Notes: a model not told the origin generated them from the letters alone. A stretch of DNA of 64,000 bases from Epiperipatus broadwayi (GCA_028023455.1 JAQFVV010012397.1:5442237-5506236); one strand, 5' to 3'. Counted from the stretch's first letter, positions 45,365 to 63,282 are shown. Numbers and translations: made by a program.

Positions 45365-46695
45365 GACAATAATGTGGAAAAAGCTGGTTGAGACAGCTGA
45401 AATCGATAATGAGAGAAAAGTGTGTCTAATATCAAAAACTTAACTTGCAATTAGCTATGAATACAGGTTTTTATATATTTCAGCATAAGCTAAAACTATT
45501 CTACACTTTAATTCACATTTAATACAATAATAAAAAAAATTTCTCAGGGTTTTGTAATATATATATATATATATTCTGTTTAATAATAAAAATCCTTACA
45601 AATATATTGTTTCATACTCTAAGAACTAATTAAGAGTAACTCAATCTGTGTTTTAACCTAAGGCTAGCAATTTTAAATATAAGGTTGATTAATTATTTAT
45701 CTGGGAGGGGGAGGTGTTATAAAATAAAATAATAAATGCATGAATAGAAAGTGTGTTTATGCATTTTAGGATATGACAATGTAAAAGGGATTTTATGTAA
45801 ATTATCTTACCCATTATTTTTATATTTCATACAGCAGTAATACAATAATGATGTATTTAATACAGATAAATTATATATGTAAGTTAATATCTCGAATATG
45901 ACCTTTTTTATATTATAAATATACAGTGATAATGTTTCTTTAATAACGACAAAGAGAAATATTAAAATCCAACAATTACTTTATTACACAATATAAAATA
46001 AATGATGAAAACAAATAATAACAATAAGAAAATTATATAAAATATCTAATAAATATTACTATTTGTTTCCTAAATCTAATTTGAATTTGGGATATGAAAA
46101 GTGTGTTATCAGACAGTGTTGTGAAAATACTAACATTAAATAGGAATAGGAAGTTTATTCTTTTAAAATAATCCTCAATTTAAATACAAGGATAACAATT
46201 ATCATCATTATAAAAGATAAATATTTTATAGTTCTTTACTAGTTTGTTTCACTAATTAATCAATAGAAAAGCAATCATTGCTTAACAGATCTAAATCTTA
46301 TTTATCATATTGGACTTATTTATTTTACTTGATTCGTTTGCAGCTTTAAGTGTTAGGAGTCCTATTCCACTATCAAAATATAACTAAATTATTAGGATGC
46401 CTTGTTACAGTGAAAAAATAACACTAATATGTAAGAGTGATGCATAAAATATTCATTACTCATTTACTCATCTACATAAGAATGATTAATTCAATTTACA
46501 TTTGAAGTTGATCTTAAGAACCCATAAAATATACAGTAATTGCAATATATCATGGTTTTATATGCTTTAATAATTACTTTATGTTTATATAACCTAAACC
46601 TAAGATAAATCCCATTTAATCCCATTCAATATCACTCATAATAATATTAAATAAAATATTACCTGTAAATGGCATAGTAATATCTGAAAAACTTT
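45365..46695. other. No recognised feature
   Basis: AT-rich sequence with a short TA run near 45558-45574. Confidence 0.5.
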
Positions 46696-46699
46696 ATTA

Positions 46700-51305
<4,606 letters not shown>

Positions 51306-52832
51306 TGAAGCAGTCGGATCTGAGTTCGATCCTAGCTTCATGACATCTAGCCATAAACCCACTTCAAACCCTAATACTAACCTTAAATTTCCGATGCAAT
51401 GGGGCTTTATATGTTCAATCCATGCTAATTTCCATAAAGAAAAACTTATTTTATAAATGTATGTTAAAATTAATTTGTTTGAGTTTAAATTGATCAATGC
51501 TATTAATAAATTTATGATAGAATTATTCATGAATTTATATATATATATATCAACTGCATGGATTGTGCATATATATTTGTAAATATTTAAATATATATAA
51601 TTGTTCGAAAGTTTCATTGCATTGGGAATGTTTGTTTTTACTTTAAATAATTTATTAAAACTTTAATGATTAAAAGCTACATTCTTTTGATGAGCTTTCA
51701 GATTTTCCCTTTCCAAAACAATGGGTTAAGTTTTATTAATTAGAAAAAAAAGATAAGTATCTAAAATGTAAGGATTTCCTAATTAAAATCATTTTCTGAT
51801 TTTAAGAATTCATTTTCTAATTAGAAAATTAATTCAAGTTAATGAGTTTGAAAGCCTTATCAAAGGAATGTATCTGAAAACATTGATAATAAAAGAAGTG
51901 CTAGCCCGAAGGCATCAAATACAGTATATATAGCTCTGAAAAGTTTGGAAGTAGAAGCCATCTTTGTTGTAGAGAAGTGCAGTAAACTCTATGCATTTTA
52001 AATCATGAATTCAAATAGTGTTCCTATCATGGTAAGGGGCTAAATGTCAGAAATCTGGCTATTGTTCCTGAAGTTCCCTAAAAATCTTCAAAGAAGCTGC
52101 TGAATCTTTTCCGGACCAATCATGCTACTAAAATCATGAAAATTCATTAAAATACTGTTCAAGTAATCGACCAAATGAATGCCTATGTTTTCTCACCTGG
52201 ACGTGTAAACTAAGGATCCAGCTTGGAAGAAATGGGTAATATATTTCCATAATGAACCTTAAACTTTCTGGCCAGTTTCTGAACTTTACTTTACACTTCC
52301 TTTAAGAGCTTTTTTCATTCTATAAATGTAATACTCTGTGTAAAGACTTTTATTTTTGCTATTCTAAATTATATAAATTCTCTCAATCTCTAGTCTTTAA
52401 ATTTAACTTTCTCCTTTCTTACGATGGCGGTTCATTTACTATACTATATATATTTATTGTGTGATTTTTTAATGTCATTTATATTTAATTTGATCTCCTT
52501 TGTTTCCTTTGCCTTGTGCAAATAATAATATATTAATTCTAATAGTAATTCTTGCCCATTAGAACTAGGTTTATCATTCTACCAATTATCGAGTTGAAAG
52601 AAATTATTAAATATTTGCTATTTTTATAATTGGCTAATAACAAATTATTAGCTCCGTTTGTAATCTATGCCCCAGCTATTTTCTCGTATTCACCAATGTG
52701 TATTTATTCATATATAAAATGTTTATTGCAAAATGGCCAATAAAGGAGTCAAATAAATATATTCTAATTCAAATTTCTGTTATTTTCTTTTAAGATTCAG
52801 GAAGGGCGATGTTTAGGCATAATTAAAAAACA
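51306..52832 (+). mobile_element. Left arm of large inverted repeat, LTR-like (about 1.53 kb)
   Basis: It starts TGAAGCAGTCGGATCTGAG. It can be followed as a reverse complement of 53999-55548 with frequent small differences, roughly 90 percent by eye. It contains AGTATATATAGCTC (about 51924) and, shortly after, GAGAAGTGCAGTAAACTC, a TATA-plus-transcript-start layout common in LTRs. The open frame at 51226-51456 is chance. The two arms could be two LTRs in opposite orientation or the ends of a foldback-type element. Confidence 0.75.
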
Positions 52833-53998
52833 TAACCATGTACCAGTCGAAAAAACACCACCACCTGAATGCAAGTCAGATCCAAACTCAGGCAATTCAA
52901 ACTGAATTCAAACCCAATTCACCAGCTCAGATTAGTAAAAATCTAAATTGATGGCACAGTGGTATGCGCCAAGAAACTAGCTCAATGGTTGGTGAGGATT
53001 AGAGACCCCTGAACTGACACTAAGATTAGAGAATAAATTCTAAAGATAATTTTAAATCAAATCATATGTATATGTTCGGGTTGCCAACACAGACAGCGAG
53101 CATTAACATTAAATAATTATTGAATAAGAGAATTAAGAACTAAGAAACCAAGTGTGTTTAGAAAATATTTAATAATAATAGTTTGTTTTGTTTGAATTTT
53201 AAATAATGATTATATTAATTAATTCTAGTCCTTAAACAAAATTTACAATTATAATAAGAATGGCAGTCCTTATTATATGCCAATGAGTATTAAGCAATAT
53301 TATGGAATTCTATGTCTATGCCCCCAACAATAAAATAAAGGCAGATAAAGGCATTCATTAGTAAAGGACATTATTACTCTAATTTTACACGAAAGAATGT
53401 AAGATTTATTTTCACATTTGCAAATCCATTCATGAAAAGCAAGATACCTATTTAGGGCATAACTTTAACCTTTATTGGAAAACTTATTTACTTTGAAATA
53501 ACTGAGATTGTTCGACTTTAATTGAAATCACTTCATCATGAATTATGAGCATCAGAACGGGCTTTACTGGAACAGAGAGGTAACAGTGCTGACGAATTAT
53601 GAACTGTAAAATAAACATGAAAGATAATAGATGGCCAGTGATTTAAAAGTAGTATGACAGCTTGTATGTGACAAGTCTTATGCCCTTTAAGTAGATGTGA
53701 AACACGGGAAAGCCAGGCTGAGTCGTAACTATGAGCCTTTGGTGTTCCAAATGTAACGTGAACAGGAGAGGAAGTGCTTTCTTCCTCAATAATTAAAAAT
53801 ACCAGAAATATTATCACTGACAAGCCTAACAGAGTGGAACGATAGCCCTATGCCAGCAACATTAAAGATGATGACTTGATAGTCACGGTTTAAAAAATAA
53901 AACCCAATTATAGAATGCTCTACATGATGACTAGATCAAATTAATTAAAGTCAAATGAGCTTTTGACTAAAACTATTTTAACACATTATAAAATTACA
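52833..53998. other. Middle of the inverted-repeat element
   Basis: 1.17 kb with no arm partner. It contains a 95-codon minus-strand open frame (53536-53823) in a GC-richer patch that I do not recognise. No transposase or RT motif was seen. Confidence 0.5.
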
Positions 53999-55548
53999 TT
54001 AATCATGCCCCAAATATCGTGCCCTTTCTGAATCTTAATAGAAAATAACAGAAAGTTGAATTAGAATGTATTTATTTGACTTCTTTATCGGCCCTTTTGC
54101 AAAAAAAAACATTTTATATATGAATAAATACACATTGGTGAATATGAGAAAATAGCTGGGGCACAGATTAGAAAAGGAGCTAATAATTTGTTATTAGCAA
54201 ATTATAAAAATAGCAAATATTTAATAATTTCTTTCGACTCGATAATTGATAGAATGGTAAATCTAGTTCTAATGGGTGAGAATTATTATTAAAATTAATA
54301 TATTATTATTTGCACAAGGCAAAGAAAACAAAGGAGATCATTGAGTCCAAAGATTATTGGCATATAATTAAAAATAAATGACATTAAAAAAATTACACAA
54401 TAAATATATATAGTATAGTAAATGAACCACCATCGTAAAAAAGGAGAAAGTTAAATTTAAAGACTAGAGATTGAGAGAATTTATATAATTTAGAATAGCA
54501 TAAATAAAAGGGTTTACACAGAGTATTACATTTATAGAATGAAAAGAGCTCTTAAAGGCAGTGTAAAGTAAAGTTTGGAAACTGGCCAGAAAGTTTCAGG
54601 TTCATTATGGAAATATATTACCCATTTCTTCCGGGCTGGATCCTTAGTTTACACGTCCAGGTGAAGAAACATAGGTATGCATTTGGTCGATTACTTGAAC
54701 AGTATTTTAATGAATTTTCACAATTTTAGCAGCATGATTGGTCTGGAAAAGATTCAGCAGCTTCATTGAAGATTTTTAGGGGACTTCAGGAACAATAGCC
54801 AGATTCCTGACATTTAGCCCCTTACCATGATAGGAACACTATTTGAATTCATGATTTAAAATGCATAGAGTTTACTGCACTTCTCTACAACAAAGATTGT
54901 TTCTCCTTCCAAACTTTTCAGAGCTATATATACTGTATTTGATGCCTTTGGGCTAGCGCTTCTTTGATTATCAATGTTTTTTAGATATATTCCTTCAATA
55001 AGGCTTTCAAACTCATTAACTTGAATTAATTTTCTAATTAGAAAATGAATTCTTAAAATCAGAAAATGATTTTAATTAGGAAATCCTTACATTTTAAATA
55101 CTTATCTTTTTTTTTCTGATTAATAAAACTTAACCCATTGTTTTGGAAAGGGAAAATCTAAAAGCTTATTGAAAGAATGTAGCTTTTAATCATTAAAGTT
55201 TTAACAAATTACTTAAAGTAAAAACAAGCATTCCTGATGCAATGAAACTTTCGAACAATTATATATATTTAAATATTTACAAATATATATGCAGAATCCA
55301 TGCAGTGGTTATATATATAAATTCATGAATAATTCTATCATGATTTATTAATAACATTGATCAATTTAAACTCAAACAAATTAATTTTAACATACATTTA
55401 TGAAATAAGTTTTTCTTTATGGAAATTAGCATCGATTGAATGTATAAAGCCCCATTGCATCGGAAATTTAAGGTTAGTATTAGGGTTTGAAGTGGGTTTA
55501 TGGCTAGATGTCATAAAGCTAGAATCGAACTCAGATCCGACTGCTTCA
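53999..55548 (-). mobile_element. Right arm of large inverted repeat, LTR-like
   Basis: On the minus strand it begins TGAAGCAGTCGGATCTGAG, just after the purine-rich GAAGTGAAAAGAAA (55549-55562), which would suit a polypurine tract. A Gag-like remnant lies upstream on the same strand at 55.89-56.46 kb, so this arm could be the 3' LTR of a deleted minus-strand element. TATATATAG and the same promoter layout as in the left arm are present. The open frame at 55357-55710 crosses the arm boundary and is not natural. Confidence 0.7.
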
Positions 55549-55889
55549 TTTCTTTTCACTTCAAAAAAAACAATGAAAAGAAAATCTCTTTACTTATACA
55601 TGATACAGTCGCATAAGCATACTCAACTAGTTGGTAGACTCTGGGAGAACAGCATGAGTGTGAATAATATCATCTGTACAAACTACAAAATTATACATGT
55701 CTCATTGTGATCTTTTTTTTTAATATTATCTAACTAATAGTAGGTCCGTTAATCAAGTCTCATTTTCCCTATGGTCATGTCAGTCGGTCATTTGTGTGTG
55801 TATATATATATATCTGTCTCTTCATTTAGTGGTTGTACTATTGTTTTCCTGGATTAGGTGGCCCATATGATTTGAACTTTTGATAATGG

Positions 55890-56464
55890 TCATAGTCTTG
55901 GTCTTTTCTGGTTGGTGTCAAGTTTCCATAGTCTATTGCAGTCAAAAATTCTATGGCCTTTTCTGCGACTGAATGCACAAAAAAAATCTTTAACAGTATC
56001 TAAATGAGCGAGGGGGTTCCCTCCTGGGTCTTCTTTGAAAATTCGAGTCTGTATCAAGGATCCAGGAAATGGCATCTGTAAATTCCTCATACTAAGTTGA
56101 GGATTCATCATCCATCCCATTTTTACATTTGGTTTTATTTTACTAGTGGTCTGATCATCTTCTTTTTCCCTTTCTGTATTTATATCAGCTTCTTCTACCA
56201 TTTTTTAATTTGACTCATCTTCTCCACTGTCATCTTTTTTACTATCAACAACTTCTTTTGGTGTGGTTTGATCATTTTCACCATCTATTCTTGGGGCTTC
56301 ATAAGGATTTATTTCTTGCTGATGCTTTATATTCTCTGGGTTTGAGTTGGTTTAGATGCCTCATTCTTCCTCAAGCCTTAAAATCCTTTCCATCATCATC
56401 ATCATTAGCTTCCTGTCTTCTCTCATTTCTCTGAGGATCGTATGCAAAGTCTCTCTTTCCATTT
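55890..56464 (-). pseudogene. gag: Gag-like remnant with CCHC-type zinc knuckle
   Basis: Read on the minus strand from an ATG at 56464, frames broken by two or three stops encode a charged, Met/Arg/Glu-rich N-terminus (MERETLHTILREMREDRK), an acidic, Thr- and Asp-rich middle, and a C-terminal region with CAFSRRKGHRIFDC. That fits CX2CX4HX4C with the second Cys changed to Ser, followed by a basic tail. The last open piece is 55890-56201. CCHC knuckles with a basic tail are typical of retroelement Gag nucleocapsid regions, but other CCHC proteins exist. No pol follows; the LTR-like arm begins about 340 bp downstream. Confidence 0.5.
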
Positions 56465-58160
56465 TTGAAAATAAGTAAATAATATAAATAAACAATGTGA
56501 ATCACAAACTTATAGCACTCTTTCTCTGAATACTTAAATAATAACTTTTTTCTTTAGTACATTTAGTTAGGTCTCTGACTACTGGTCCCATTGTCCCTAT
56601 CTTCATTAGCTGCTGCATATTATTTCCCCAATCTATGTAATCTGCATTTTTTAGTTTAGTTTTAGTTTACCTATGTTTTCTTGGTAAGCTCTTTCTATTA
56701 ATTCTTTGAATGAGACATGTATTTTATTTAAAACTATTAGATATAAGAAAAACAAACATTACACACTTTCCCTCTGTTCAACTGTTCTCCCATGTCTAAA
56801 AAAACCTATACAAATAATTAGTGATATACAAATATTTATACATATATATTATCAGGTAGTACAAGTAATTCTCTGTATTGGACACATTTGGTTTTTATTA
56901 CACATTGTTTTGTAGTGTGCATTTTGCATTTTTGTCATTTTTTATAATGGCTGAAAAGTTCAACAATATGAAATTCTATTTATGTTTACAGACAATGACA
57001 ATTAAAAAAATTGCAATGCTTGAAACAGATTACAAGAAAGCTGATCTCATAAAAACACAAGATTATGAGTGGTTTAATTGAAATGTTAAATTTACCACAT
57101 CCCTAAAAAGTGTCACAAATGAAGTCCAAAGTCAAAACTATGCTTTATTTTTTGATGCAAACATCATTTTTCTCTCAAATTTAGTTTTTAATGATCAGAC
57201 ATTTTATCTGCAAGTTTTGAAACATTTATTTGATGCAGTAAAATGTAAACGTCCTGTTTTGTGACAAAAAAAGAGTGCAAGCTTCACCCTCATAAAGGAT
57301 CATCTTTCAAAGCCTTGAATGTGAAACAGTTTTAAATTAAAATCAGCACAATCCAGCTTATCTATCAGTTGTATTTACCCAATCTCACTTCTCGTGATAA
57401 TTTTAAATCTCTCAAGTGAAAAAATATCTCAATTATATTTGCAACCTTAGAAGTGGTGAGAAAAAATAACAGAGACATTAAAAAACATCATTTTTAAGTA
57501 GTTCTAAATTACTTTGAAAAATGAAAAACACATTTAGATCAGTGTATTGCATCAAATTGATAATCATTTGAAAGGGATTAAATTTATAACATTTAAAAAT
57601 AAATAATCATTTTTATTATGAAATTTGGGTTATTTTTGGGTTTCCCTGTGTATTTCAGAAATAAAACCTACCATAGCAAAATCATTTGATCTCAGACTAG
57701 CCTCCCTCACTATGCCTGAATTATGTGAACAAATTTTAATTATCAGGAGAGTTAAAGATAAATTCCTTGATTTTGTAGCCTATTTGACAATTTGACAGCT
57801 TTTTATTACACCACTTTTTATGACAGGGAGAATAATTGTATCACTTTAAAATTATTTTTAATTATTACTAAATTTTTATTAGTGTAACCTTATTTCCAAC
57901 CTCATTATACTGAGACATTTAAATTTTAATATATAGAATGCCACAGAATTTTTTTACATAAGTTAAATTACAATCTTCCTTATACTTAAATAAACAAAAC
58001 CCTACATGACATTAGCTTACTGGTCATTATATGTAAATTACATCAGCACAATCTATATTTTTATACTTCAATCAATAAATATTTTAGCAATCCATGGTAT
58101 TTTTTTTAAATAAACATTACATATATAAACTTTGTACATTTAAAACATATACAAAATAGC
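56465..58160 (+). other. Mostly unrecognised; one possible coding remnant at 56947-57264
   Basis: From the ATG at 56947 a frame with a single internal TGA (57079-57081) runs 105 codons to a TGA at 57262-57264. Its composition is protein-like, with a TLETDYKKADLI-type charged segment and a later FFDANIIFLSNL segment. I recognise no family. The rest is AT-rich spacer. Confidence 0.2.
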
Positions 58161-58167
58161 TATAATG

Positions 58168-58242
58168 TTATAAATATAGTATGGGTGCATATGGATATAT
58201 ATATATATATATATATATCCATATGCACCCATACTATATTTA

Positions 58243-58245
<3 letters not shown>
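58168..58245. repeat. 78-bp palindrome with (TA)n core
   Basis: TATAGTATGGGTGCATATGG and its inverse CCATATGCACCCATACTATA enclose a TA run. The symmetry reaches TTATAAA on both sides. Another TA run follows to about 58283. Confidence 0.95.
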
Positions 58246-58273
<28 letters not shown>

Positions 58274-58283
58274 CTATATATAT

Positions 58284-59213
58284 AATTAGTTTCCAACCAG
58301 TAACCACCTAAACATTCACAGTAAATATAGCAACCAATATTTCTAACTGCTGTCAAGGCAACCTTATATATATATACTTTATAAAATTTTTACTTTCATC
58401 AGTGACTTATGAGTCTTATTGTAATTCAACATCATTTGATGTTTATCCTTTGCTTTTTCTCTTTAATAAAATAAATACTGTATTATACCAATAGAAATAT
58501 CAATAGAGAAAAAATATAATATACTAATATAATGGATATAAATTGTACAAACATTAAAACTTAAAAATTAATACTTGTGGTTATCTTTGAAGTAATATTC
58601 TCATCAAAAGCATATGTAAGTATATGCCAAATAGAATTTCCATTTTAGTTATAAAAGTGCAACAAGATGGTATTCAGTACTGATAAAATACTACTACTCA
58701 TGCATTTTTGCTTTTATAGACTTTCCAGAATAATTTTGTCTAATCATCTATTGATCTATTAATTTGTAATAAATATGTAAATTTATGGAAAGTTAAACAT
58801 GTGTTATATTTTGTAATAATTATAATTGTTAAAATATATTGGATGTATACATTTATAACACATATTGTTTCAGTCAAAAATAATAAAATCCACTAATTAC
58901 CCTTTTTTCTTTGCTAGTTTATTCACAGATTAATTTTCTAACCTCTTTTTTTTATGTCACTGAGTTTTCTTTCAGTTTCTAACTTATAATACCTTACTTA
59001 TATTTTACTTTTTTTTCTTCTGCTTTTAGTTAAGAAAATATGAAAAATATAAATTAAATGGAATGTTGTTGATTAAACTATTAAAATTTGCACCTATGTA
59101 GAAATGCTGTATACAGTAAATGTTATGATTACCTTCAATTTAACTAATAACAAAAGTACCTATTTTGTAATTTTTCATAGTTTATTTATAGAATTATGGT
59201 TGTTTTTTCAATA
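58284..59213. other. No recognised feature
   Basis: AT-rich spacer. Confidence 0.5.
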
Positions 59214-59215
59214 TA

Positions 59216-60169
59216 CACCTGGGTCTCATTTTATGCAGATTATTTTAATGTGATTTTGAAGTTATGCGATTCATATTTCTTCTTAATATCTTTAATATTC
59301 CACTATATTTATTAGATATCAAGAAATTTAAATTATTAATAACTTATTTTGACTTGAAATACTTTTTGTTTTAAAAATATAATGTTATATTAGTAGCTAA
59401 CGTGAATATAACCTGAAGCTGTATTTAGAACTTAGCTTCTATGTAAATAACCTATTTATACTAATGAGTAAATAATAATAATAGATTTATACTTACATGT
59501 AAAAATATCACAATAAATATTCAAAAAATTTAAACTTTTAAAATGTATTATATTATATATAACAGAGATAACTAATCTTTTAGATTTTTAAAATAAAAAA
59601 CAAAGGTTTTTATAAACTGAAAATAATATTTCTAATAATAGTTTTGATTGCGATCCCATTTTTTTAATATAGAAACAAAAAACCATTAACACAGCACAAG
59701 ACTAAAAATGGAGCTAGTTGTACATCACATCACGAATAAAAATAAAGTGGTTTAACTGGTTTCTCTGTGCATAATTGCTGACAGATTCTTGACTTAGTTT
59801 AAGGAGAAGCCACAATACATCACATCACATCGAATCTGATTTCTTACCAGTTTACAAATGAACGCTAGCAGTAATGATTAAAATATGAATGAAAAATGTA
59901 AAATTAAATACTGTAGTAATAAAGAATGTTTGTCTTATATTAATATTTTTCAAATATTTGAAATTTTTTATTAGTCATACCTTATTTGCTTATTTTTTTT
60001 AATGTGAATTTTAAAGTAATTTTTTTTTGTTGCTTTGCTTTTATGCGAATTCTGAAAATTACAGTGCCTATCCCCCATTTTTCAAGGTAAATTAAGTCTA
60101 GTTTTGTGTGATTTTTTTAATGTGGGTATTCTGTGGAACCTATCTACTGCATAAAATGAGACCCAGGTG
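59216..60169. mobile_element. Tigger/pogo-type MITE, copy 2 (954 bp)
   Basis: Same family and orientation as 18089-18946. The 23-bp terminal inverted repeats are identical to each other here, and TA flanks both ends (59214-59215, 60170-60171). It carries about 100 bp absent from copy 1, around 59735-59830 (including ACTGGTTTCTCTGTGCATAA). TTATGCGATT-type motifs inside both ends are better preserved than in copy 1. Confidence 0.88.
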
Positions 60170-60171
60170 TA

Positions 60172-60584
60172 ATTATAAGTATTTATGATTAAACAATTTT
60201 ATTTTAAAATGTTTTCTTTAATAAGGCAAGTCAAAAAATATTATAAAGGTGAAAAACAAAAGTATGATTGGCCCACCCATGCAATCACTAAATGGTCAAT
60301 TTCTAATAAATATAAATGCAATTTTTAATTTTATAAAAAATTCATTATTTTATGATTTTATAAATGAAGTTCAAATAAATATTTTCTTTATTTGTTATTC
60401 TTATTGATAATACAGCATTTGACCAATAAGATAAAAAGTATTGTTCTGATTACATATTTTCATTTTTTTTCTGTATTTTCAAATTTTGAAATATTATTTT
60501 TAAGAATATTTTTTATTTGTAAATTTTATATATATATGAAGAACAAAAACAAGTTTTTCACGTAACTCACTATCACTTGTTATT
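60172..60584. other. No recognised feature
   Basis: AT-rich spacer. Confidence 0.5.
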
Positions 60585-60656
60585 TATGATCAGTAGATGG
60601 CGTTTTACCAAAACCACTGAAACAAGTGTAAAGGTAAAATGCCATCTATTGATCAT
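60585..60656. repeat. Hairpin-forming inverted repeat, about 24-bp arms
   Basis: TGATCAGTAGATGGCGTTTTACC and GGTAAAATGCCATCTATTGATCA pair with a few mismatches around a loop of about 22 nt. TATATA runs lie on both outer sides. Confidence 0.85.
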
Positions 60657-61078
60657 ATATATATAAATTCCAAGTCTATTTAAAAAAAATTCAAGTTATT
60701 TGATTCAAATTTGAATTCAGGTTAAAGGCATGGCCGATGGATACACTTTGCAATTTGTAAACACAAATTTTGCTTGTTACCTATCAAAAGCATGTCCAAA
60801 AATTTGCTTTTTTTATTGCATATATTGTTACTTTTATAATTACATTTCGGGTAATCCTTAGACAGAAAATTTATAAAAAAAATAAAAATGATGATAAATA
60901 ATAATTGTATAAATAAAAACTACTATTTTTATCCTTTAACATATTTAAATCTTTTAACTTTCAGATTTTTTATGTAAATATATCAATACTTTTCAAATTA
61001 ACATAACTTTTATATATAATTTATTTTTATTTTTCATTTTTTTTTGTGTGTGTGATATTGCTTTATATATAGTAAATT

Positions 61079-61232
61079 CTGAAGAAAGACAAACGTTACT
61101 TTGGCCGAAACATTAATTATAATGGTAATAAATTTCTCCAGTGAAAACACAAAGAAGAAGAATTGATGTTGTCTATAATATATTTAAGACCGAGTATAAC
61201 CGAAGCTGTTTTATAAGCCGGTTCATAGACAT
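61079..61232 (+). other. Retroelement tail with hammerhead-like boxes
   Basis: CTGAAGA (61079-61085) fits CUGANGA, and CCGAAAC ends at 61111, followed by ACATTA...TAATGGT, which can pair with one bulge to give a GTA cleavage context. The intervening stem II is poor (AAAG with CTTT, leaving GGCC unpaired) and stem I is weak. The segment GTATAACCGAAGCTGTTTTA near 61195 is less AT-rich than its surroundings. It may be a decayed PLE or related retroelement end. Confidence 0.3.
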
Positions 61233-62429
61233 TTTTCAATTTTAATTTTTTAATTTTTCTGCCGGAATATATATATTATTCATTAGGGAAAAGGACAATG
61301 GCTGTTTATTAACTCTTAAGCATTAAACTTCATTTACTTTTTTATTTGCTTTTTTTGTAGATGAAAAGAATGAAGAAAGGAGAAAAGGGTTTATTTCAGT
61401 GAATACAAATCAGCCATTTAGTTTGCTAAGTGCGAAAAAAAAAGTCCACTATTTTTTCATGTTTGTAAAATCTAATAACCCTTTTTCTTTTAAAGTATTA
61501 CAAATGACTTCATAATTTATGGACAGTTTATACCTTAAAAATTAATAATGCTTATTCCAATATTAAAATTTAAAATAGCTTTTGTGTATATTTGATAAAT
61601 AGTAGTAAAAATAACTGAAACATTTTATTAATTCAGTACTTATTTATTATTAATCATACCATTTTATTATTATATTATAAACGCTGCATACAATTAAGCA
61701 GGATTCGGTTGCTTTTATTTATATAATAGAATTAAGTTTTACAACTATCTGTTTATATATTATTCCTTCGAAAACCAATAGTTAGTAGCACAATATGAGT
61801 GCATGTATCTTTTTGTATATTTATATGTGAATACATATAGAAACATGGTAATATTTGACTTCATATTTACAAGTAATATTTATGGATGTTTTTGCATAGT
61901 ATGCCATAATACTTTAATAATAAAATAAATAACTAAATAATTAGTCTATATGGTCTTCATCACAATAAAATAAGTTGCTCTTATATAAAGTAAGCTTATA
62001 AATCTACTTCACTATTTATTAAATTCAAAAAACATATAAATGTATACTTCACATTAAAAGATCAAATTTCAAACTTAAATATTGTCCATAATGTTGTCTT
62101 GTTTGTAAAATTAAAAATAATAATAACTTTTAAATAAAATTGAAATAGATAACTTAAAAATAAATACAAATTTTAATTAACCCATCAAATCAAATTTTAT
62201 ATCTTATAGGAACTTTTATAAGGTGTCTCCTCTTTTATAATCACATGACAACTAATTCTACAGCAATTCCAACTAATGGATATTATTTAAATTACAATAC
62301 AGTAAATGCATCACTGGTAAAATACACATTATCACAAACATATATACATAAAAACTAATAAAAATAAAAACTTATTGCAATCCAATTTTTCAATACATAA
62401 AATAAATCTATGTATATGTGTATGAGTTA
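61233..62429. other. No recognised feature
   Basis: AT-rich spacer. Confidence 0.5.
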
Positions 62430-62615
62430 AAATGGGGTTGAACTGGACATATTTATATAATAGATGCTAATAGAGAGACTGTAAATCTTAAACTGGATTC
62501 CAAGAGATGGGTGGATAAAAAGAGTGATGTGGAGAAGAAAGACTAGAGATCAGAGAAGATGGATTGAACTTGGAGATGCTTTCATGATGCAGTGGATTGA
62601 TAATGGTTGAAAATT
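62430..62615 (+). pseudogene. RTE-type LINE C-terminal remnant
   Basis: It starts with a WGxTGHI-type block and continues through sequence equivalent to VNLKLDSKRWVDK. After a frameshift it ends RRWIELGDAFMMQWIDNG near 62608, the characteristic end of an RTE ORF2. It shares AATCTTAAACTGGATTCCAA with the copy at about 41997-42016, so both derive from the same or closely related families. Confidence 0.7.
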
Positions 62616-63027
62616 ATGGTGATGAAGTGTGTATGGCTATGTATATGTGAGAAAATAAAAGATATATAGAAATTATAGAATTATTTGCTTATGTAGTTTT
62701 TTTCATAACAAACAAGACATAATAGTTTTTTTTTATTTAAAATGTAATACATTTTAAAATACTCTTTTTATCTTACACACACATAATATATTGTAACATT
62801 TTTCACATTTTTCTAGTTTCTGGTAAGCCTTATTTTACACGCTATAAAGTGAAAGTTAATCAAGCTACGGTGAAGAAAAATATCTTGTTCCTATTTCCAA
62901 AAATACAGCTATATTTCCTAATTAACTGGCCTACTAATTATTACAACCTATGCTGCTGGCAGAATCAGCCTTTTATTTATTTAATAAGGGTGACATAATT
63001 CTACAAGAATACACCTCTAATAAAATT
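62616..63027. other. No recognised feature
   Basis: AT-rich spacer. Confidence 0.5.
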
Positions 63028-63282
63028 TCATATATTTTTTAATTCAGAATTTCCATTTTCTTGTAAAATAACCTTCACAGCATTCCTATTTGTGATAACA
63101 ACTTCATTATGACTTATAATACCATGCAATCCTGTTTCTTTCCTGAATAGGATGGATCATGCTTTTTTGGCAATCAACTCATGCATTGGAATCACTCTTT
63201 TATTAGGAAATTTAATAAAAAATTCTTCAAACAATTGTTCAAGCTTTTTAGAAATGATTATCTCATTGATGCTTTCATGTGA
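63028..63282 (-). pseudogene. Unidentified coding-like remnant with one internal stop
   Basis: A minus-strand frame of about 84 codons with one TGA after the IPMHELIAKKA segment. The next part has RKETGLHGIISHNEVVITNR and KVILQENGNSELKNI. The balanced composition and codon variety suggest former coding sequence, probably from a mobile element, but I cannot name the family. No neighbour clarifies it. Confidence 0.3.

Noticed and set aside
56700-56915. 69-residue hydrophobic ORF
   Set aside because: Short, AT-driven composition, no domain and no neighbouring support.
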